Shown: in pieces, positions 1 to 13,027 of the stretch
Position numbering within the stretch: the first letter of the stretch is position 1
Layout: every line of letters begins with the position of its first letter
From: Archilochus colubris
Taxonomy: Eukaryota > Chordata > Aves > Apodiformes > Trochilidae
DNA: 64,000 nt
Direction of reading: 5' to 3'
Assembly: GCA_023079485.1 (NCBI GenBank)
Contig: CM041115.1
Location: 25,545,505 to 25,609,504, forward strand
The notes under the pieces: model-generated
Seen by the model: the letters and a program-made list of their open reading frames with translations, nothing else
What the model was told of the DNA's origin: nothing
Databases searched by the model: none
Position numbers and translations under genes: made by a program

Positions 1-340
1 CTAACCCTTAATTATTCCACAGTGTTGTCACCATCATTAACTTCCAGGCATTCATAGCACTCTCTAACATACAGAGTAACTCCACCACCTCTCCTTCCTT
101 ACCTTTCCCTTCTGAAGAGCTTGCAGTCATTGACTGTAGCACTCCAGTCACGTGAGTTGTGCCACAACGTTTCTGCGATGTCAATGATATGGTTTTCCTA
201 CTGCACTATGACTTCTAGATCCTCTTGTTTGTTGTACATGCTATGTGCATTTGTGTAGATGCACTTCATTTGGGCTGATGGTCCCCTTTTTGCGAGATCT
301 CCTAATTTTTAAGCTGGATTTTTTCAGGCAACTCCAGGTG
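1..340 (-). mobile_element. CR1 LINE fragment, antisense, endonuclease-region
   Basis: Read on the - strand, this matches the part of CR1 ORF2 where the apurinic endonuclease domain begins. It is the reverse complement of 53541-53832. Across 1-275 I find a single mismatch (position 60). From about 283 the match falls to roughly 60-65% with several gaps, though it is still recognisably CR1 until about 340. Both copies carry the same in-frame TAG in the endonuclease region, so neither can encode a working protein. The element runs off the left edge of the window. It lies in intron 2 of EFNA5, opposite to the gene. Confidence 0.85.
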
Positions 341-3300
341 TTTGTATCAGTCCTAGATCAGGTGATTTACCACACAAGATACTCTGTCTATTGGCTTGTG
401 ATTTCTGAGTCTTTAATTTGCATAATGTTTTTGCTATTGTGATCTTGCCTTGATGATGATGATGAAATATAGAAAGACGGTATACTTGGTAAGAGCAAAG
501 AAATAAGTAAGTTTAGTCACACCTTAGTGAGGAAGTGTGCTTGTTTGTAAGGTCTGAAGAATGAGTAAGTCATGGATATTCAGTATTTTTTTTGTGTCAT
601 AATGGAGTCACATTTATGCTTCCAGAAGAAAACAGTATTATATCAGAATGAAAGAGCAGGCATGCAAAGACTTAAAAATTAAACACAGGTATTGATGAAA
701 GCTGGGATTTCCATAGGACCCATATTTATGTGCTTTTAATTTTTTATTTTAACACAAGGAGAAACTCATTGGTATATCCTTTCAAGTAGCTTCTTTTTTG
801 ATCAATAATTTTGAAGACAAGTTTATTTTCTTTAGGTATGAGCCATCATGGACTCACACAAAATATTATTTTATTGATTCATTAAATTCTACTTGACTTT
901 TTCAGTTGTACCACTTATGTGGATTTTTAACTTTTTGCAGTCTAAACTGTGAGAAGAATACCTAATTCTGCATTTACCTGGCTAATTTGCATAGAATTGT
1001 GTATATAGTAAATCACATGAAAACCTACAGGGGAAAGTCTCAGCTCTTCTAACAACTAATGGGTTATTTTTTCTTTTGTCTTGCACAAATTGAGAAACAC
1101 TGCCTATGGCAAACATAGTGGAAAACTGCATTTTTAGTGCCTTCATAGATACTAATTTCTTTACAAAGGAAAAAGCAAATGACTGTTCTTGAAAATAAAA
1201 CTATAAAGCTCTGTAGCTGATACAGGGTATTGCATGCTAAAACACACTGGTGGTATTGTGATTTGCAGGCTGTAAGAGGTTAAGCTGAGGAAGGACCTGA
1301 TAATATATTAATAATGTACCATGTGTTTTCTAGCATATAATTGCTTAGGAGTGGGATGAAAGGAAAAAGTTTTTTATTTGTTTGCTTGTGGGGTTTTGTG
1401 TTTCGTTTTGGTTTTTTTTCCATATTTAAATATAGCTAGCAAATACTGGAATATTTATGGTTTGGCTCTAGACGTGGAGAAAATAATTTTTTTCTCACTG
1501 CCATTTCTTTCCCTAAAAGGTATTAAAATGGTAGCCAGAAGTGGTTCAGAGAAATTTTCTCATCTAAATTGTTTGTATGGGCTATCTTTTTATCCATCCC
1601 AAATTTAATCTGTGTGTAGTAGTTCACTGCGTGTTTTGTTTTGTTTTGTTTTCTAAACTGACAGAGTTGGAATTTTCATCTCAAGAACTCAAAAGATCAT
1701 GATTTGAATTTCTTCTGAATCATGTAATTTTCCTATTAAAATAATGAAAAGACCAAACCAGTTATTTTTGCAGTCCTTGATGTGTTTTAATATATCCTGT
1801 GATTTCAGAGTGTACTTCTTCCTAACCCCAAGTCTTTGTGTAACCATGAAGTCTAAAACATGCTCTTTTCAAAGACAGACCCAGGACATTGTCACATTGC
1901 TGGTAACAGTGAGGTTGAGGAGGGGAGGAGTGAAGGATCATAGGAACTGTAATGGAATACAGAAGCTGGCAACACTGCAGAGTTGCCTTTCTGTTTTTCA
2001 TTGTGGTTCTTCCTAACAGAAACGTAAACCAGTCAGACCTTTTCTATTCTAAAAAAGAGGACATAGCCTCTTTTGCTCCTTATAACGGATCTTTTTTTTC
2101 AAAGGTTTCCTTTTGTGCAGCAAGGTTTCAATTGTTTTTGTTTGGGGGAGTTTTTTGGGTGTTTTTTTGTTTGGTTGGTTGGGTTTTTTTGTTTGGTTGG
2201 TTTTTTGGTTCTTTTTTTTTTTTTTTTTTTTCCCTTTCTCCCTTGGGAATTTTGGCATTTGAAATATAAAGTATATCATTTCCGAGTTTGCCCGACTGCT
2301 GACTTGGAAGCCTGCCATTTCTGGAAAGTAAAACACCTTAAAATCTCTGAACTTTTTTCTGCTCTTTCCAACACTTAGTCAAGACTTGAATTTTTCCAGC
2401 TGCAGTTAGTTTCATAGGAGATTTCTAGTTCAAATTAATCCCATGTAAGCCTTGTTTTTTTAAGTCCTAACTGTAGTATTACTTCTGTTAGGGAAAAAGC
2501 CTATTTAGCATTTATTCTTAGTAAATAATTATATGTGCCTTTCATCCTTTCTACAGTGTTGCTTTGGCTCTTTGGTATTTCTTTGTAGCTGTTAGTCAAA
2601 GTGCCGGTTGTCTAGTCACCCTAATTTGGACTTCTGTGCTCTTCAGCAAGAGTTTGCCATTAAAACTACTTTCATGTAGAAGAATAGGTCTCCAAATGTC
2701 AACTTCAGTTCAAGCTTCAAGGCATTACCTTAAAAAGAAACAAAACCAATGTAAAAACACAGATTTAATGAGGACTCACAGCTTTCTGTAGTAGAAAACA
2801 AGTGTGATTTACCCAACAGAAAAAAAAAGTAACTTGAGCTTGTTGCTGGAAAGACAGATGATACAACCCAATCTGACTCTTCCCCATGGGTGATGCATCT
2901 GGCCTTCAGGTAAATACTAGAGGTGGTCTGTGTTTTTTCTTCTATGGTAAAAAGGAGAAGAGGAAGGGAGAAGAAGAAGGGAAGAAAAAAATAATTGCAG
3001 TCATTCAGCTTGGCAAACAGTTCTTAATTTCTCAGGAAGGCCGAAGAGATTGCAGTGTATCCCTTTATCACCTGGTTCATAGTTGTTGAGGCAGATGTGA
3101 GAGGAATACAATAAGTCTCTTCTTGCTTTATTTTTATTTTGTTTTGTTTAGTCATTATTATTCCCTCTGGAGGAGCGAAACACTTACTAAAGAGGAGTAT
3201 TTATGAATGCACTGCAACATCGATAGCATATAATTTTTACTGGGAAGGAAAAAAAAGTATTTTTTCACACTTACTACAAAAATTGCATCAGTTTTTGGGA

Positions 3301-5608
3301 TGATTAGTTAAATGCAACTGCTATGGTTGCAATAGGGCTGGTGGTCATTATGTAGTCCATAGCATGCAAGCCCATGGGAGGACTGGTGGAAAAATATTTA
3401 AGCAAGGAGTGGATTTTAACATTCTTCTTCTAAAGAACATGTCCAATAGCTAGCTGTTGTTTGCTCTGAACCTTACATGTTTGAAACATTAATTTTTTTG
3501 GCTTTTTTTCCCCATATAGAATGTTATTAGCTCCTAATTAGTTAGTGGTATCCTAGTGAGGCACTGACTAACAGAGTATTCTAATGAACTGCAGTGGGCC
3601 CAGACATACTTAGTTTATGGACATAAACCACTGCATGTAAGCATCAAAGCTAAAACTTCTAATAAAACACCTTTAAATAAATGTGCACCATGGTGCCCTT
3701 CTGAAATAATTACTGCATCGACTATTTTAGCTACCATTCAAAATGTTATTTTTACCTTTTTACTCGCAATGTTGTAATTAGTATGTGATTCTTAACTTCT
3801 GAGTTAAGAAGAAGTTTAGTCTGAGAAAAGCATTTAACCAGTTGCATATATTCAGTGAAGGCCACAGAAAGGACACAATTTCCTGAATATAACCACAGAG
3901 GTCAAATATTTTGCCCTAAGTAACACACCAGTTACTGTAAGTGTCAGTAGGGGAAATTTTTCAGACTTCCATTTAGTTAGAGCCTACAGCAAAGCCAACT
4001 GTTAACACTTCGCTGCTTGTAATTGTGAAGAGGGCAGCATCATTGCTATACACTTTTGTCTTCTCATTAAAAGAGAGAAGCAGTTTTTCAAGCACATCCC
4101 AACAGGTGGAGAACTACAGCATTATCTGTATTCTATTTTATATTGGGCTCTTAGTTTGCTCCTTTTCTGTGTGTGTAATGAATTTGTTGGCTCTTCTTGG
4201 TAAGTTCTTCTAGGAACAAAATGACACATGCCTTGGAAATAAGTCATCAAAGACATAAGACAATTCATTTCAAGACAGCTGAGGAGCTTTTCAAGTGTGA
4301 GAAGACAAAGAATGTGTATTCGCATGTCTGCGTGTAAATTGTTTTGGTTATTTGTCACAGACATGGATGAAACAGTGATAAGCATCACAAACTAATGGTT
4401 TGCCAACCCAAGTATCTTTTGTAAATCAAGACAGTTTGCAACAGTAGCCATTTTGTAGTTTTTTTAATGACTGGGGAGACTAAGCAATTAAATATAAGTT
4501 CTTATGCATTTCCTCAGACAGTGTTTTTCAGCTATAGCTTTTGAGAGGTTTTTTGCAAGTGCAGAAGAAATGTGTGTGCAAATGGTCTTTCAAAGTGAAA
4601 ATCTACATGCCGAAGTCAGGTTGCTTGATTGCCAGCATGCACTGCAGGGCAATGTACAACTTCAAATGGCAGCCACTGATTAAAGTTGCCAACATGTTCA
4701 GATTGGCAGACAATACACTAGGGAATTCAGTCTGTCATGAAAGGAAGGCATGTTTTCCTGTGGTCGTGTATCTTCAGGCAAGAACAGTTCTACAAAGGAA
4801 CTTTTCATAGCATCATCTGTTCCTGGGAAATGCAGGTTAGCAGGTGCTAACACTAGTTTTATGTGTATCATCTTTTGAATCAGTGCTAGGCATGTTGTTT
4901 TCACTTACTCTTTTTCTCCTAATACAGTAAGGATGCTTAATATTAAATACTTTGAATGGGAAATAATGAGGGAAGACAGAAAGAAAGACTAAGCTGCATG
5001 TGGTTAGTTAGTTACCTAACATGAGGAATTAGATTTTGATTGAAGTAAAAGAAGTATTTTCTCAACAAATGCAGATTGGAGTATACAGAAACTGATTTGT
5101 CTGTAGAGTTCAGTGTCATATATTTCTACTTTTGTGAGAGCAGATATGTAGTTATGTTTTTAGCTCAGTCACCTTCAGTGTAATTTTGGTTTTTCATCCC
5201 TTTTTGGGTGGCTGAAGCCTATGGCCAAGTGTTTGAAGACTAGCTTTTCTCTAAATGATCTTAATTATTTTGAAGTATAATTTTTCAGAGGAGATGCTTG
5301 CATTACAGCAGAAACTATACTTAACAACCTCTGTAGAAAAAGGTGTGGAAAGGTGAAAGGATGTAGAGAAATATTGAAAATACCAAGTAAATGCTACTTC
5401 TTCAATGTAAAAGTATCAGAAAAGGAATTAGTAATCTGTAATTCTTTCCCCCCTCTTGCATAATAAGATACTTAGTGCACTTGGGATCCCTACATGCAGA
5501 GGCTGAAATGTGTCCAGACCTTCAGATAAAGGAAGGCAAAAGATACTTTACTTAAGCACAAAAGTTGTTTCATATTTTTACTCTCTCTCACTTCTTCCCC
5601 ATTTGCAG
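341..5608 (+). other. EFNA5: EFNA5 intron 2 (3' part)
   Basis: This AT-rich intronic stretch ends in a pyrimidine-rich tract and the AG acceptor at 5607-5608. I see no coding exon. Its open frames are short, start at random and match nothing I know. The only distinct structure is a T/G-rich low-complexity tract at about 2132-2233. Exon 2, which encodes most of the receptor-binding domain, is not in the window and must be upstream. Confidence 0.7.
2132..2233. repeat. T/G-rich low-complexity tract (TTTGG/GGTT)n with poly-T
   Basis: A run of TTTGGTTGG-type units ends in about 20 consecutive T followed by CCC. A tract of very similar composition lies at 63106-63229. Short frames through it translate to Phe/Gly/Trp-rich or Lys/Asn-rich nonsense. 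It could be a decayed retroposon tail or simple-sequence expansion. Confidence 0.8.
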
Positions 5609-5674
5609 CTTCTGCGATCGCAGATAATGGAAGGAGATCCTGTCTAAAGCTGAAGGTCTTTGTGCGGCCAGCAA
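5609..5674 (+). CDS. EFNA5: Ephrin-A5, exon 3 (end of receptor-binding domain)
   Basis: Ephrin-A5 is a GPI-anchored membrane ligand of Eph receptor tyrosine kinases, acting in axon guidance and topographic mapping. This 66-bp exon encodes SAIADNGRRSCLKLKVFVRPA, matching human ephrin-A5 residues about 140-161 except Ala for Pro144 and Ala for Thr161. It holds the last beta strand of the cupredoxin-like receptor-binding domain and the cysteine at human position 151, known to form a disulfide. It is flanked by a pyrimidine tract plus AG (5607-5608) and a consensus GTAAGT donor from 5675. It starts two bases into a Ser codon and ends after the first base of an Asn codon, so it joins exon 4 in frame. 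The 66-bp length equals that of the mammalian exon. Identification is very secure. Confidence 0.97.
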
Positions 5675-6058
5675 GTAAGTCCTTCAGATTAAGTTTTCAG
5701 GGGTGGCTTTGTAGCACATTCTTTACTGTGTGGTCTAGTAAACAGCAGCAAATTTTTTTGTTGCTGTTAAATCTTGAGTATCTGTTCTGTACAGCAAAAT
5801 TTGTGGTAACAATTTTCATTATATTTTTTTATAATTTTCATAAAGCATTTTAATTACATGGCAGTTGTTTCTTAAGTTGTTTCTCAAACTGTTGTACAAA
5901 TGGATGACTATAATGGCATATGGACAAATGCCACATATTTTAAAATATGGATATTTTTAATTACATATAGTACAGGGGTAAAATCTAGGGGGAAAAAAGT
6001 GGGGAGTTTAAGGGTATCTCATTAACATATTTGGCTGTTATCTCTATTTTTGTTATAG
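5675..6058 (+). other. EFNA5: EFNA5 intron 3 (384 bp)
   Basis: A short AT-rich intron with GTAAGT donor and TATAG acceptor. I see no repeat in it. The short spacing between exons 3 and 4 contrasts with the 5.1-kb intron 4. Confidence 0.9.
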
Positions 6059-6139
6059 ACAGCTGTATGAAAACTATAGGTGTTCATGATCGTGTTTTCG
6101 ATGTTAACGACAAAGTAGAAAATTCATTAGAACCAGCAG
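6059..6139 (+). CDS. EFNA5: Ephrin-A5, exon 4 (alternatively spliced linker)
   Basis: This 81-bp exon encodes the linker between the receptor-binding domain and the GPI signal: NSCMKTIGVHDRVFDVNDKV followed by ENSLEPA, identical to human residues 162-188. The Asn codon is completed with the last base of exon 3, and the exon ends on the first base of an Asp codon, so phases match on both sides. The acceptor is TATAG (ends 6058) and the donor is GTTAGT (starts 6140). At 81 bp it is a multiple of three. In mammals it is the cassette exon whose skipping gives a shorter ephrin-A5 isoform, so skipping here would also keep the frame. That the same isoform occurs in this species is inference. Confidence 0.97.
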
Positions 6140-6680
6140 GTTAGTATGCTTAGAGAATCTCTTCTAACAAATGTGTGTATGCATCTGGTGCTTCAATACT
6201 TTTTTTCCTCTTTTCTCTGCATGCTTTGCATGGTAAAACAGCCCTGCTTATGCACATTTCTAGCAGTGCTAATATCTCTTAGGACAAATTTCCTGTATAC
6301 TTGTTTAATACAGAGGAGGAAAAATGTTTTATTTGGTTTTAGGTGGTGTAATTTAATAAAATACGGTGTGTGCCAGTGACGACTCTCATCAATATACTGA
6401 AGTCACTGGCACATCTAAGTCAAACAGCCAGCATAGTGGCAAAACACTATATACCAACTGGTTTAAAGTTTTAGAAATAAAGTCAGTGGAAAAACTTTGT
6501 GGTTTTTGAAAGATTTTCAGGAAAACATAACCAATGCTTGTTCAGTGCTGGTGCATGACACAGGAATGTAACTGACAGAGTTTGTGTTTAAATAAGACAT
6601 TAGTCCTTTAAAATTATGTACGTTTGTATGTATAATTGGTTGGGCAAAATATCCTACATGCATGCACACATGCACATGCC

Positions 6681-6685
<5 letters not shown>

Positions 6686-6711
<26 letters not shown>
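6686..6711. repeat. (TA)n dinucleotide microsatellite
   Basis: About 13 uninterrupted AT/TA units lie in intron 4 of EFNA5. Such tracts are usually length-polymorphic. Confidence 0.95.
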
Positions 6712-8261
6712 CCTGTTTTTATTGAGGCGCATTTAATATAGGAGGGCCATTCTGTCTTTTTGTGTGAAAATGACTTACAAGTAAGAATAGAACTTGCTGT
6801 GATAAAGCCCCTCAGCTGCCCAGGGCAAAATTGCATTAACCTTCACAATCAATCAAGCTTATGTGTCTCTGTGTGGAAAATGCATTTATATTGTTTGTCT
6901 GGCTCAGGTTTATGGTAGATAGAATCATGTTTTATTATAAGTTAGTGAGTAATTCCAGCAACTTCAGTGGGATGGTTCATGACATTAAAATTAAGTGGGT
7001 ATGTATGAAAAGTATTTGCAATAGTAGTATTACCTGTTTGTTTTAAAAGTACCTACATACTGCTCACACATTGCTGTGTTCAAGCCTTAGTAATTAAAAT
7101 ATATACTTAATGAACCAATTATACAGGGAAAAAAATTTCACACATACCATTTAGTAAATACCCTGGATAACAGATTACCAAGATATTTTTTATTACTTTT
7201 CTTACACTATTTGAAAGAGACTTCTCCTTTGCTATTTTTTGTCTCTTTGCTATTATTTCCATCAACTTTAAGTATTCACACAGAAGTATAAATAAGGCTT
7301 TCACAGTTTATCCACTTTGCATGATGCAACTATGGATTTGCAATAGATTTTGTTATTTTTCTTTAAAAGGATTTTTGGAGCTCTCCCAAAAACTTTGCTG
7401 TTGAAAATAAAAGATGTTCTCTTGGTAAAACCAAATGCAAAGAGAATGCATTTACATTAGATACATTTGTGCATTTATTAACAGTGTTCTTCTACAGAAA
7501 GCATTAGGATTTTCTTTGCCCATCTCTGGATAACCTATGAATCTAGAAACTCAATGCACTTTTTTATTTTTTGTGATCTGGTGAGCATGGGCTAATTAAT
7601 GTATATTTCTTCTGTTACTAGTTTGCAAAAGAGATAATCTGATTAATAAATACCCTGATTTTAGTGAACTCTTTTTTTTTTTCAGCAGTGCTGCTAATTT
7701 CCAGGTGTGTTGCTATACCTAACAAGCACTGTCACAAAAGTGTATTGTTTGAAAGTAGGCAAACCAGGGAACAAAATCATACAAAGAGCATCCTGCAGTC
7801 TAAGATGAAATATTGTTTATGTTACCAGCAGGCAGTAATAGCTTTAACGAGAAATGTTGGTGCCAAGAATTTCCCACTCCCAACTCAATGTTTATATGCA
7901 TTATTATTTGGACCAGTCAACATTAGATAATCATCGCCAGATCTGCTGGGTGCTGTCACACTTTCCTATTATTAGGCTGTTAGACTTGCTGCTGCTTTGG
8001 TGGATCTTGTTGCATGTGATCTGTGTCATGTACTATATTACCCGCCTTTGGCATGTGTCTTCTGCTTCTATGTTCTCCTCTATCCTGCTACTGTCTTCTT
8101 CCACAGTACACTGAAGAACTGGGTGGCAGGAGAGTCAAGGTCAGCATATGGCTGAAGGTCACTTTTCTTTTTAAAATCACCATCTGTGTGATTTTTCAAC
8201 CCCTCTAATTTCATTGGGTTTGTTCAGGAATTTATAAGAAACTGGTCAACACACTTGTTTC

Positions 8262-8450
8262 AAGAACCATGAAAGATCCTGGAATAGGTTGCCTAGGGAG
8301 GTTTTTGATGCCCCCTCCCTTGAGGTGTTTCAGGACAGGTTGGATGAAGCCTTGTGCAAGCCTAGTGGGAGATGTCCCTTCCCATATAGAGGGGCTGGAT
8401 CTTGATGATCTTTGAGGTCCTTCCAACCCTAATGGTTCTATGATTCTATA
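8262..8450 (+). mobile_element. CR1 LINE 3' end, 5'-truncated
   Basis: The sequence follows the last part of CR1 ORF2 (GGTTGCC...GAGGT, TTGGATGA, GTGGGAGATGTCCC) and its short 3' UTR. It ends in CCAACCCTAATGGTTCTATGATTCTATA, the typical CR1 tail with ATTCTATG-like units. It is severely 5'-truncated, as most CR1 copies are, and lies in the sense direction of EFNA5 intron 4. The left edge is uncertain; homology may begin near 8225. Confidence 0.9.
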
Positions 8451-11247
8451 CTTTTCTGAAAGTAATTGTCACTGATCCTGTCCTCCTCTTTTTCCTTAAT
8501 AATGAAACTGAAAAGTCCCTAAACCAAAAGAGCAGCTGTGCATATCTGGAAAAGTTTTACCTGAAGCATATGATATAAAACTATGTGATCTGGAAAATGG
8601 GTAGCTCTCAAAATAATTTTTTCTAATTACTGCTGGCATTCCGAACCATTAGCAGGGACCTTCCAGATTTGCTCAGCAATTTTGTACCCTTCATCACTTG
8701 CCTTCAGTGTTTAAAACAAAGTTAAACTTTTTCCCTGAACATTAAAGAGTGTGCGGTGTTATAACTCTACACTTTTCAAGAAAACCGTATTTGCAAAGTG
8801 ATTTTGAGAACTACAGATGAATTCTGTGCTTTAATATACCAGTGTAGAGACCTTGGAACTGTACTGATGAAAAAATCAGATGGTTTCTTGAAAAGAACCT
8901 GTTAGTGTTACATGAAAGGTAATTCTCATGTGAAGAATAACTTTAATAAAATGATATCATAAGTGATCTCCATATTTGAGAGAAATCTTTTCAGTATAGG
9001 TCTTTTCCACTGAGTTTTGTAGCAGTGGGCAATCTTCTTGTTGTGGCAGTATCTGGTAGTCAAATAGAATCAGGATTTATTACCACTCCACACTAGTTTT
9101 GCTCTATTGTGTTTTAGTGCTGAATCATGCATGTAATTAGGACAAAACTGTTGACATTCAGCATTCCAAATTCAGATTTATTTGCAATTGTATTGATGAT
9201 TGCAAGACATAGAAGGTCATGCACATCATTCTCCTCTGTAATTTTAGTTCAGCAGTAGCGAGTCTATTTTTCTGAAGAGAGCTGCGTCTAAATATATAAA
9301 TGTAGGTAGAGCTGACGGAACATGGGTTTTTTTTTTCCCTTTAGAGTATGATATCATTGGGAAGCTGCAGTGCTGTATTCTCATTGCAGTTTCACCAGCA
9401 TACAAGAGTATGTTGTATCACTCCAAAATAAATTTTTACAGTCTTTGATACTGACAGCCACTATAACTGGCAGTTTTCAGCATTGACAGAAATTTTTAGA
9501 TATTTTTGGAATGAGTCTGGAGGAAAAATATTAGGGCATTGTTCAACACTGGGTGGTCTCCCTGCTGTACATGATGAAGGTCTGTAAAGAGACAGTCTTT
9601 CTCACTGATGTCAGTGGGATGTTCATCTTACTATGAACTTATCTTACAAATGCAAGCATATTTACAGTGGATCAGTAGCTGCTTTTCATACTTTTTCCCT
9701 GAGCAGCATTGGAGACCTGTTGATAAACATGGCACTATTGCAGTGTCAATTAGTGCTGCAAAAAAAAAGTGATAGATTAGTATTCCAGTTTTCTGTGCAT
9801 CTTGCTGTGCAACTGAATTGAGGATGAAGAGCCTATTAACCTAATTTATGCTAAGTGCTCTACCTACTTCTGTGCTTGGCGTCAAGGGTATGAAGTGGAG
9901 GGAGCTAGGTGCTAGCTAAAGCCAAAAGCAGCATCGTGATCTCAGTGCTCTAACTCCTGCTTCCCTTTGCGCCTTTAATTGGAAATACACAGCTCTGACC
10001 CAGTGTAATCCTGGCAGTGCAATTTGTTGAGATCGGAGCTAGGAGACAGATACATCATGGGTATGTCAACACCCCTCATAAAATGGGGGAGCTTATTACA
10101 TGAAGTAGTGAGATACTATTAAATTTTCTTGAGATTCAGGCACTCTAAAAGAAGTTATGAGTTCATTTTGAGGCCACTTCACACTTCCCAAAATGGTTTA
10201 GCTTATTTAATTCATTTAGTACTAAGAAAATGCAAACTCAGAGCTGACTTTTTATGTCAAGCTGCAGATAGATTGCTTTTTAGAGAGCCAGATTAGATAG
10301 CTGTGGATATGGAGGGCTTTGCAGAGAAAAATACCATACATATAACAACGCTGAAGTTGAATTTCACCTTGCTTACTTTTTTATGAGACAATCTGTAGCT
10401 TAATGGCTGATTTTTAGTTTAAAAAACTAAACAGAGCTTTATTTATTATTGTAAATTTAGTATTTCTGCTGCGCTTTCTGTGCCACTAATGTATGAGTTT
10501 TCCACTCAACTGTCGTTTTTTGTCTTTTTGCTTATTTTTTCATTAGTTTTATCAGCATGTATGTAAAGATGTATTTTGTGTTCCATAACGGTAGTCTGCT
10601 ACCTGTGAGGTTTCCAGTTTGAGTGTGTATTCTATAAAGCCAGAGATTGTGATGTATTACCCTTTGAAATCCTATTTTAGGTAGAATATTATTGAAGTTG
10701 AAATAAGATGTCAAGAAGGATGTCTTACATTTTCTGCGTATGCCCAAATGCGGTACACTTCAGTGGAAATTCTATGCATGGAAGTGCTTGGGTTTAAGGG
10801 CTGCTATTTCAAATTCAGGAGCCAAAATTTGTAACTCACAGGGGGATTAATGGCAAAATTAATTCTGAGAATGTGCTACTCTTCTTCAAGCCCTGTTGAA
10901 AATCAGGTGTTTTCATCTGGCGCACTATTGACATTTCTGTCTAATGAGCCATTCAAAGCTAGAGCTACAGGGTTTTATTAGAGGGAGAATCTTTCATTCC
11001 TCAATTTGCTGGAGTCAGACTTTATGCTCTTCTGGTCCTCAGTGGGAGTTTTGCCAGTAAGAAATGCAGGAGTTGGCCTCAAATTGGTTACATAATGAGG
11101 TATTACACACTTGTGAAAGTCAATGACAGCACAAGGTTCATTGCCCTGTTTCATAAAGGCACTGGAATCTATTTACAGTTGTTGGCTCAGTGAGAGTTTC
11201 TTAAGGATGCAAAATCTCATTGGAATGTATGCTTTCTGTTTGAACAG

Positions 11248-11369
11248 ATGATACCGTACATGAGTCAGCCGAGCCATCCCGTGGTGAGAATGCGGCACAG
11301 ACACCAAGGATACCCAGCTGGCTTTTGGCAACTCTATTGTTCCTCCTGGCAGTGCTTTTGATATTATAG
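11248..11369 (+). CDS. EFNA5: Ephrin-A5, exon 5 (C-terminus and GPI signal)
   Basis: The terminal coding exon completes the Asp codon split with exon 4, then encodes 39 more residues and TAG at 11367-11369. It reads DTVHESAEPSRGENAAQTPR followed by IPS and a hydrophobic tail. The asparagine of GEN corresponds to human Asn203, the annotated GPI-attachment site. The last ~16 residues are the leucine-rich transamidase signal that is removed in the ER. Differences from human include Trp for the Arg just before the tail, Thr for Ile, Val for Met, and Ile for Thr near the end. The acceptor AG is at 11246-11247. Chain length and position match the family, and the identification is very secure. Confidence 0.97.
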
Positions 11370-11602
11370 CACAGTGTGCTCCAGCAACCTGTCGCAGAAA
11401 ATATCAGGGTCTTGGAACATCAAAGATCCACCTAACTGGTCATCCCAGGAAAGGGACGTTACTGTTTTTGCAGATGTCAAATTGCTATTTTTCCCTTATT
11501 CCTTTTTCTTCTCCCTTTTAGCCTGAACTTGGCAAAAATTTGAAGGGGATAACTAGCTTCAGTACTCATCCCTACCTACCCTCTGACTTTCTAAACCCCT
11601 CC

Positions 11603-11608
11603 AATAAA
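11603..11608 (+). promoter_or_regulatory. EFNA5: Candidate proximal polyadenylation signal AATAAA
   Basis: AATAAATAAA lies about 235 nt after the stop codon. Use of this site would give a short-UTR ephrin-A5 mRNA. Confidence 0.4.
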
Positions 11609-13003
11609 TAAAAAGACTCCAAATGAGTATGCCAAACTATGGTAGTGACACTAGTGATTCTTATTTTCCTCTGCATTCTATTTTAAGAAGTCACCTTTGT
11701 TAGCTCTATGTGTCATCCATATGTGGACTTGGAAGACCAACAACAGATTCAGTCAGTGAAGGATAAGGAAAGTGAGTGAAAGCCTGGGAGAGTTTTTCTC
11801 TCCAATACAATATTTATTCAGCTCTGTAAGATGATCATGCAAGGCATCATGTCACCATGTCAGGACTGGAGGGGAAATATAAAATAGATATAACACCATA
11901 TCCTCCAGGAGTTTCTAAATGAACAGGCTTCTGAAAAGGAAAGATGTTTCATATAGGACTGTCTTGAAACATCTTTGACAGTAAAATTTGTGTTCACAAG
12001 TAGAAATGCTGTCTTTGGTGAGAGGAAGAAGTATTTAGGAATGTTAGCACACAGTAGGCAAGGTCAGATTTAGGAAACTTCACTGGGGTTGTGAGTGCCT
12101 CTGTTATTTCGTTTTAAGGGGATAAAGCACAACGGATTATTTTATTTTAAAATAGATCACCGTGGTGCCAGTTTTTTTCTTGAAATGCAGAGGCACTTTT
12201 CAGAATAAAGTGACCTTCCCCAGCATTGACTTAGTGGGTGATATCCTTCAATACTGCTCTAGGTGTTAATACATGTTAAGAGAGGACATGAGTGGCCAGA
12301 GAAAACATATTTGGGACACAGGATTTTCAGTGTGCTCCTGATTTGTCTCTCCTGCAAGTTCCTCACTCATGGGAATAAACATTTGTAGAAGAATCCAGGA
12401 CAGTCTTGTAGCACTCTTTGGTGGAGGGAAGGAAAAGAAGTGTGGAATATGAATTCAAGTGTTGATTTTTTATCTTTTCCCTTTCCAGAACAGTTGAGGA
12501 AATGTGTTTATCAGCCAGAGATAAACTAGATGGGCTCCCAAAGACTTAACAAAATATTTTTTTAAAAACCCACTAGAATAGAAAATACATTATTTAGATA
12601 TACTTTATGCTGAGAGTGAGTATATATGCTTGTCCTATTTAAACGTGAGAGAAATGGTAGCCCTTGATGCAATTAGGAAATGGGACTGTCTTGCTTGATG
12701 GAATTAGGAGTGACCCTGTTTCAGAAATCTGGGCCTTGGCTAATGTAGAACTTCAGAAAGTTGTTTACCAGAAGTGCAGGCCTTGGGGTATTTTCACTAG
12801 GCTGCCATGAAATTTGAACTGCTAAACATAATCAGTGAAATATCAAACTAAGTCTGAAACAGCTTTTCTAAGAAAAACTATGATAATTATTTTAAATGTA
12901 AAATTAAGTACATTCAAACAAAAAAAGAGTTTTTCATATTATTTCTGGAGAAGTTGCTGTAGAAAAATTGAGTGATACTATTAATATACAGCACTTTGTG
13001 GGC

Positions 13004-13027
13004 TTTTTTTTTTTTTTTTTTTTTTTT
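13004..13027. repeat. Poly-T run (24 nt)
   Basis: An uninterrupted T homopolymer within the inferred EFNA5 3' UTR. No retroposon body was seen next to it. Confidence 0.95.

Larger units (their letters stand above)
6140..11247 (+). other. EFNA5: EFNA5 intron 4 (5,108 bp)
   Basis: The intron runs from the GTTAGT donor to the acceptor AACAG at 11243-11247. It contains a (TA)n tract at 6686-6711 and one CR1 3' end at 8262-8450. The rest is AT-rich unique-looking sequence. None of the short open frames in it resembles an exon or a known protein. Confidence 0.85.

Noticed and set aside
341..5608. Search for EFNA5 exon 2 in the left part of the window
   Set aside because: No sequence encoding the earlier part of the receptor-binding domain was found; exons 1-2 must be upstream.
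13004..13027. Poly-T run as the tail of an antisense retroposon
   Set aside because: No retroposon body or target duplication was seen beside it.
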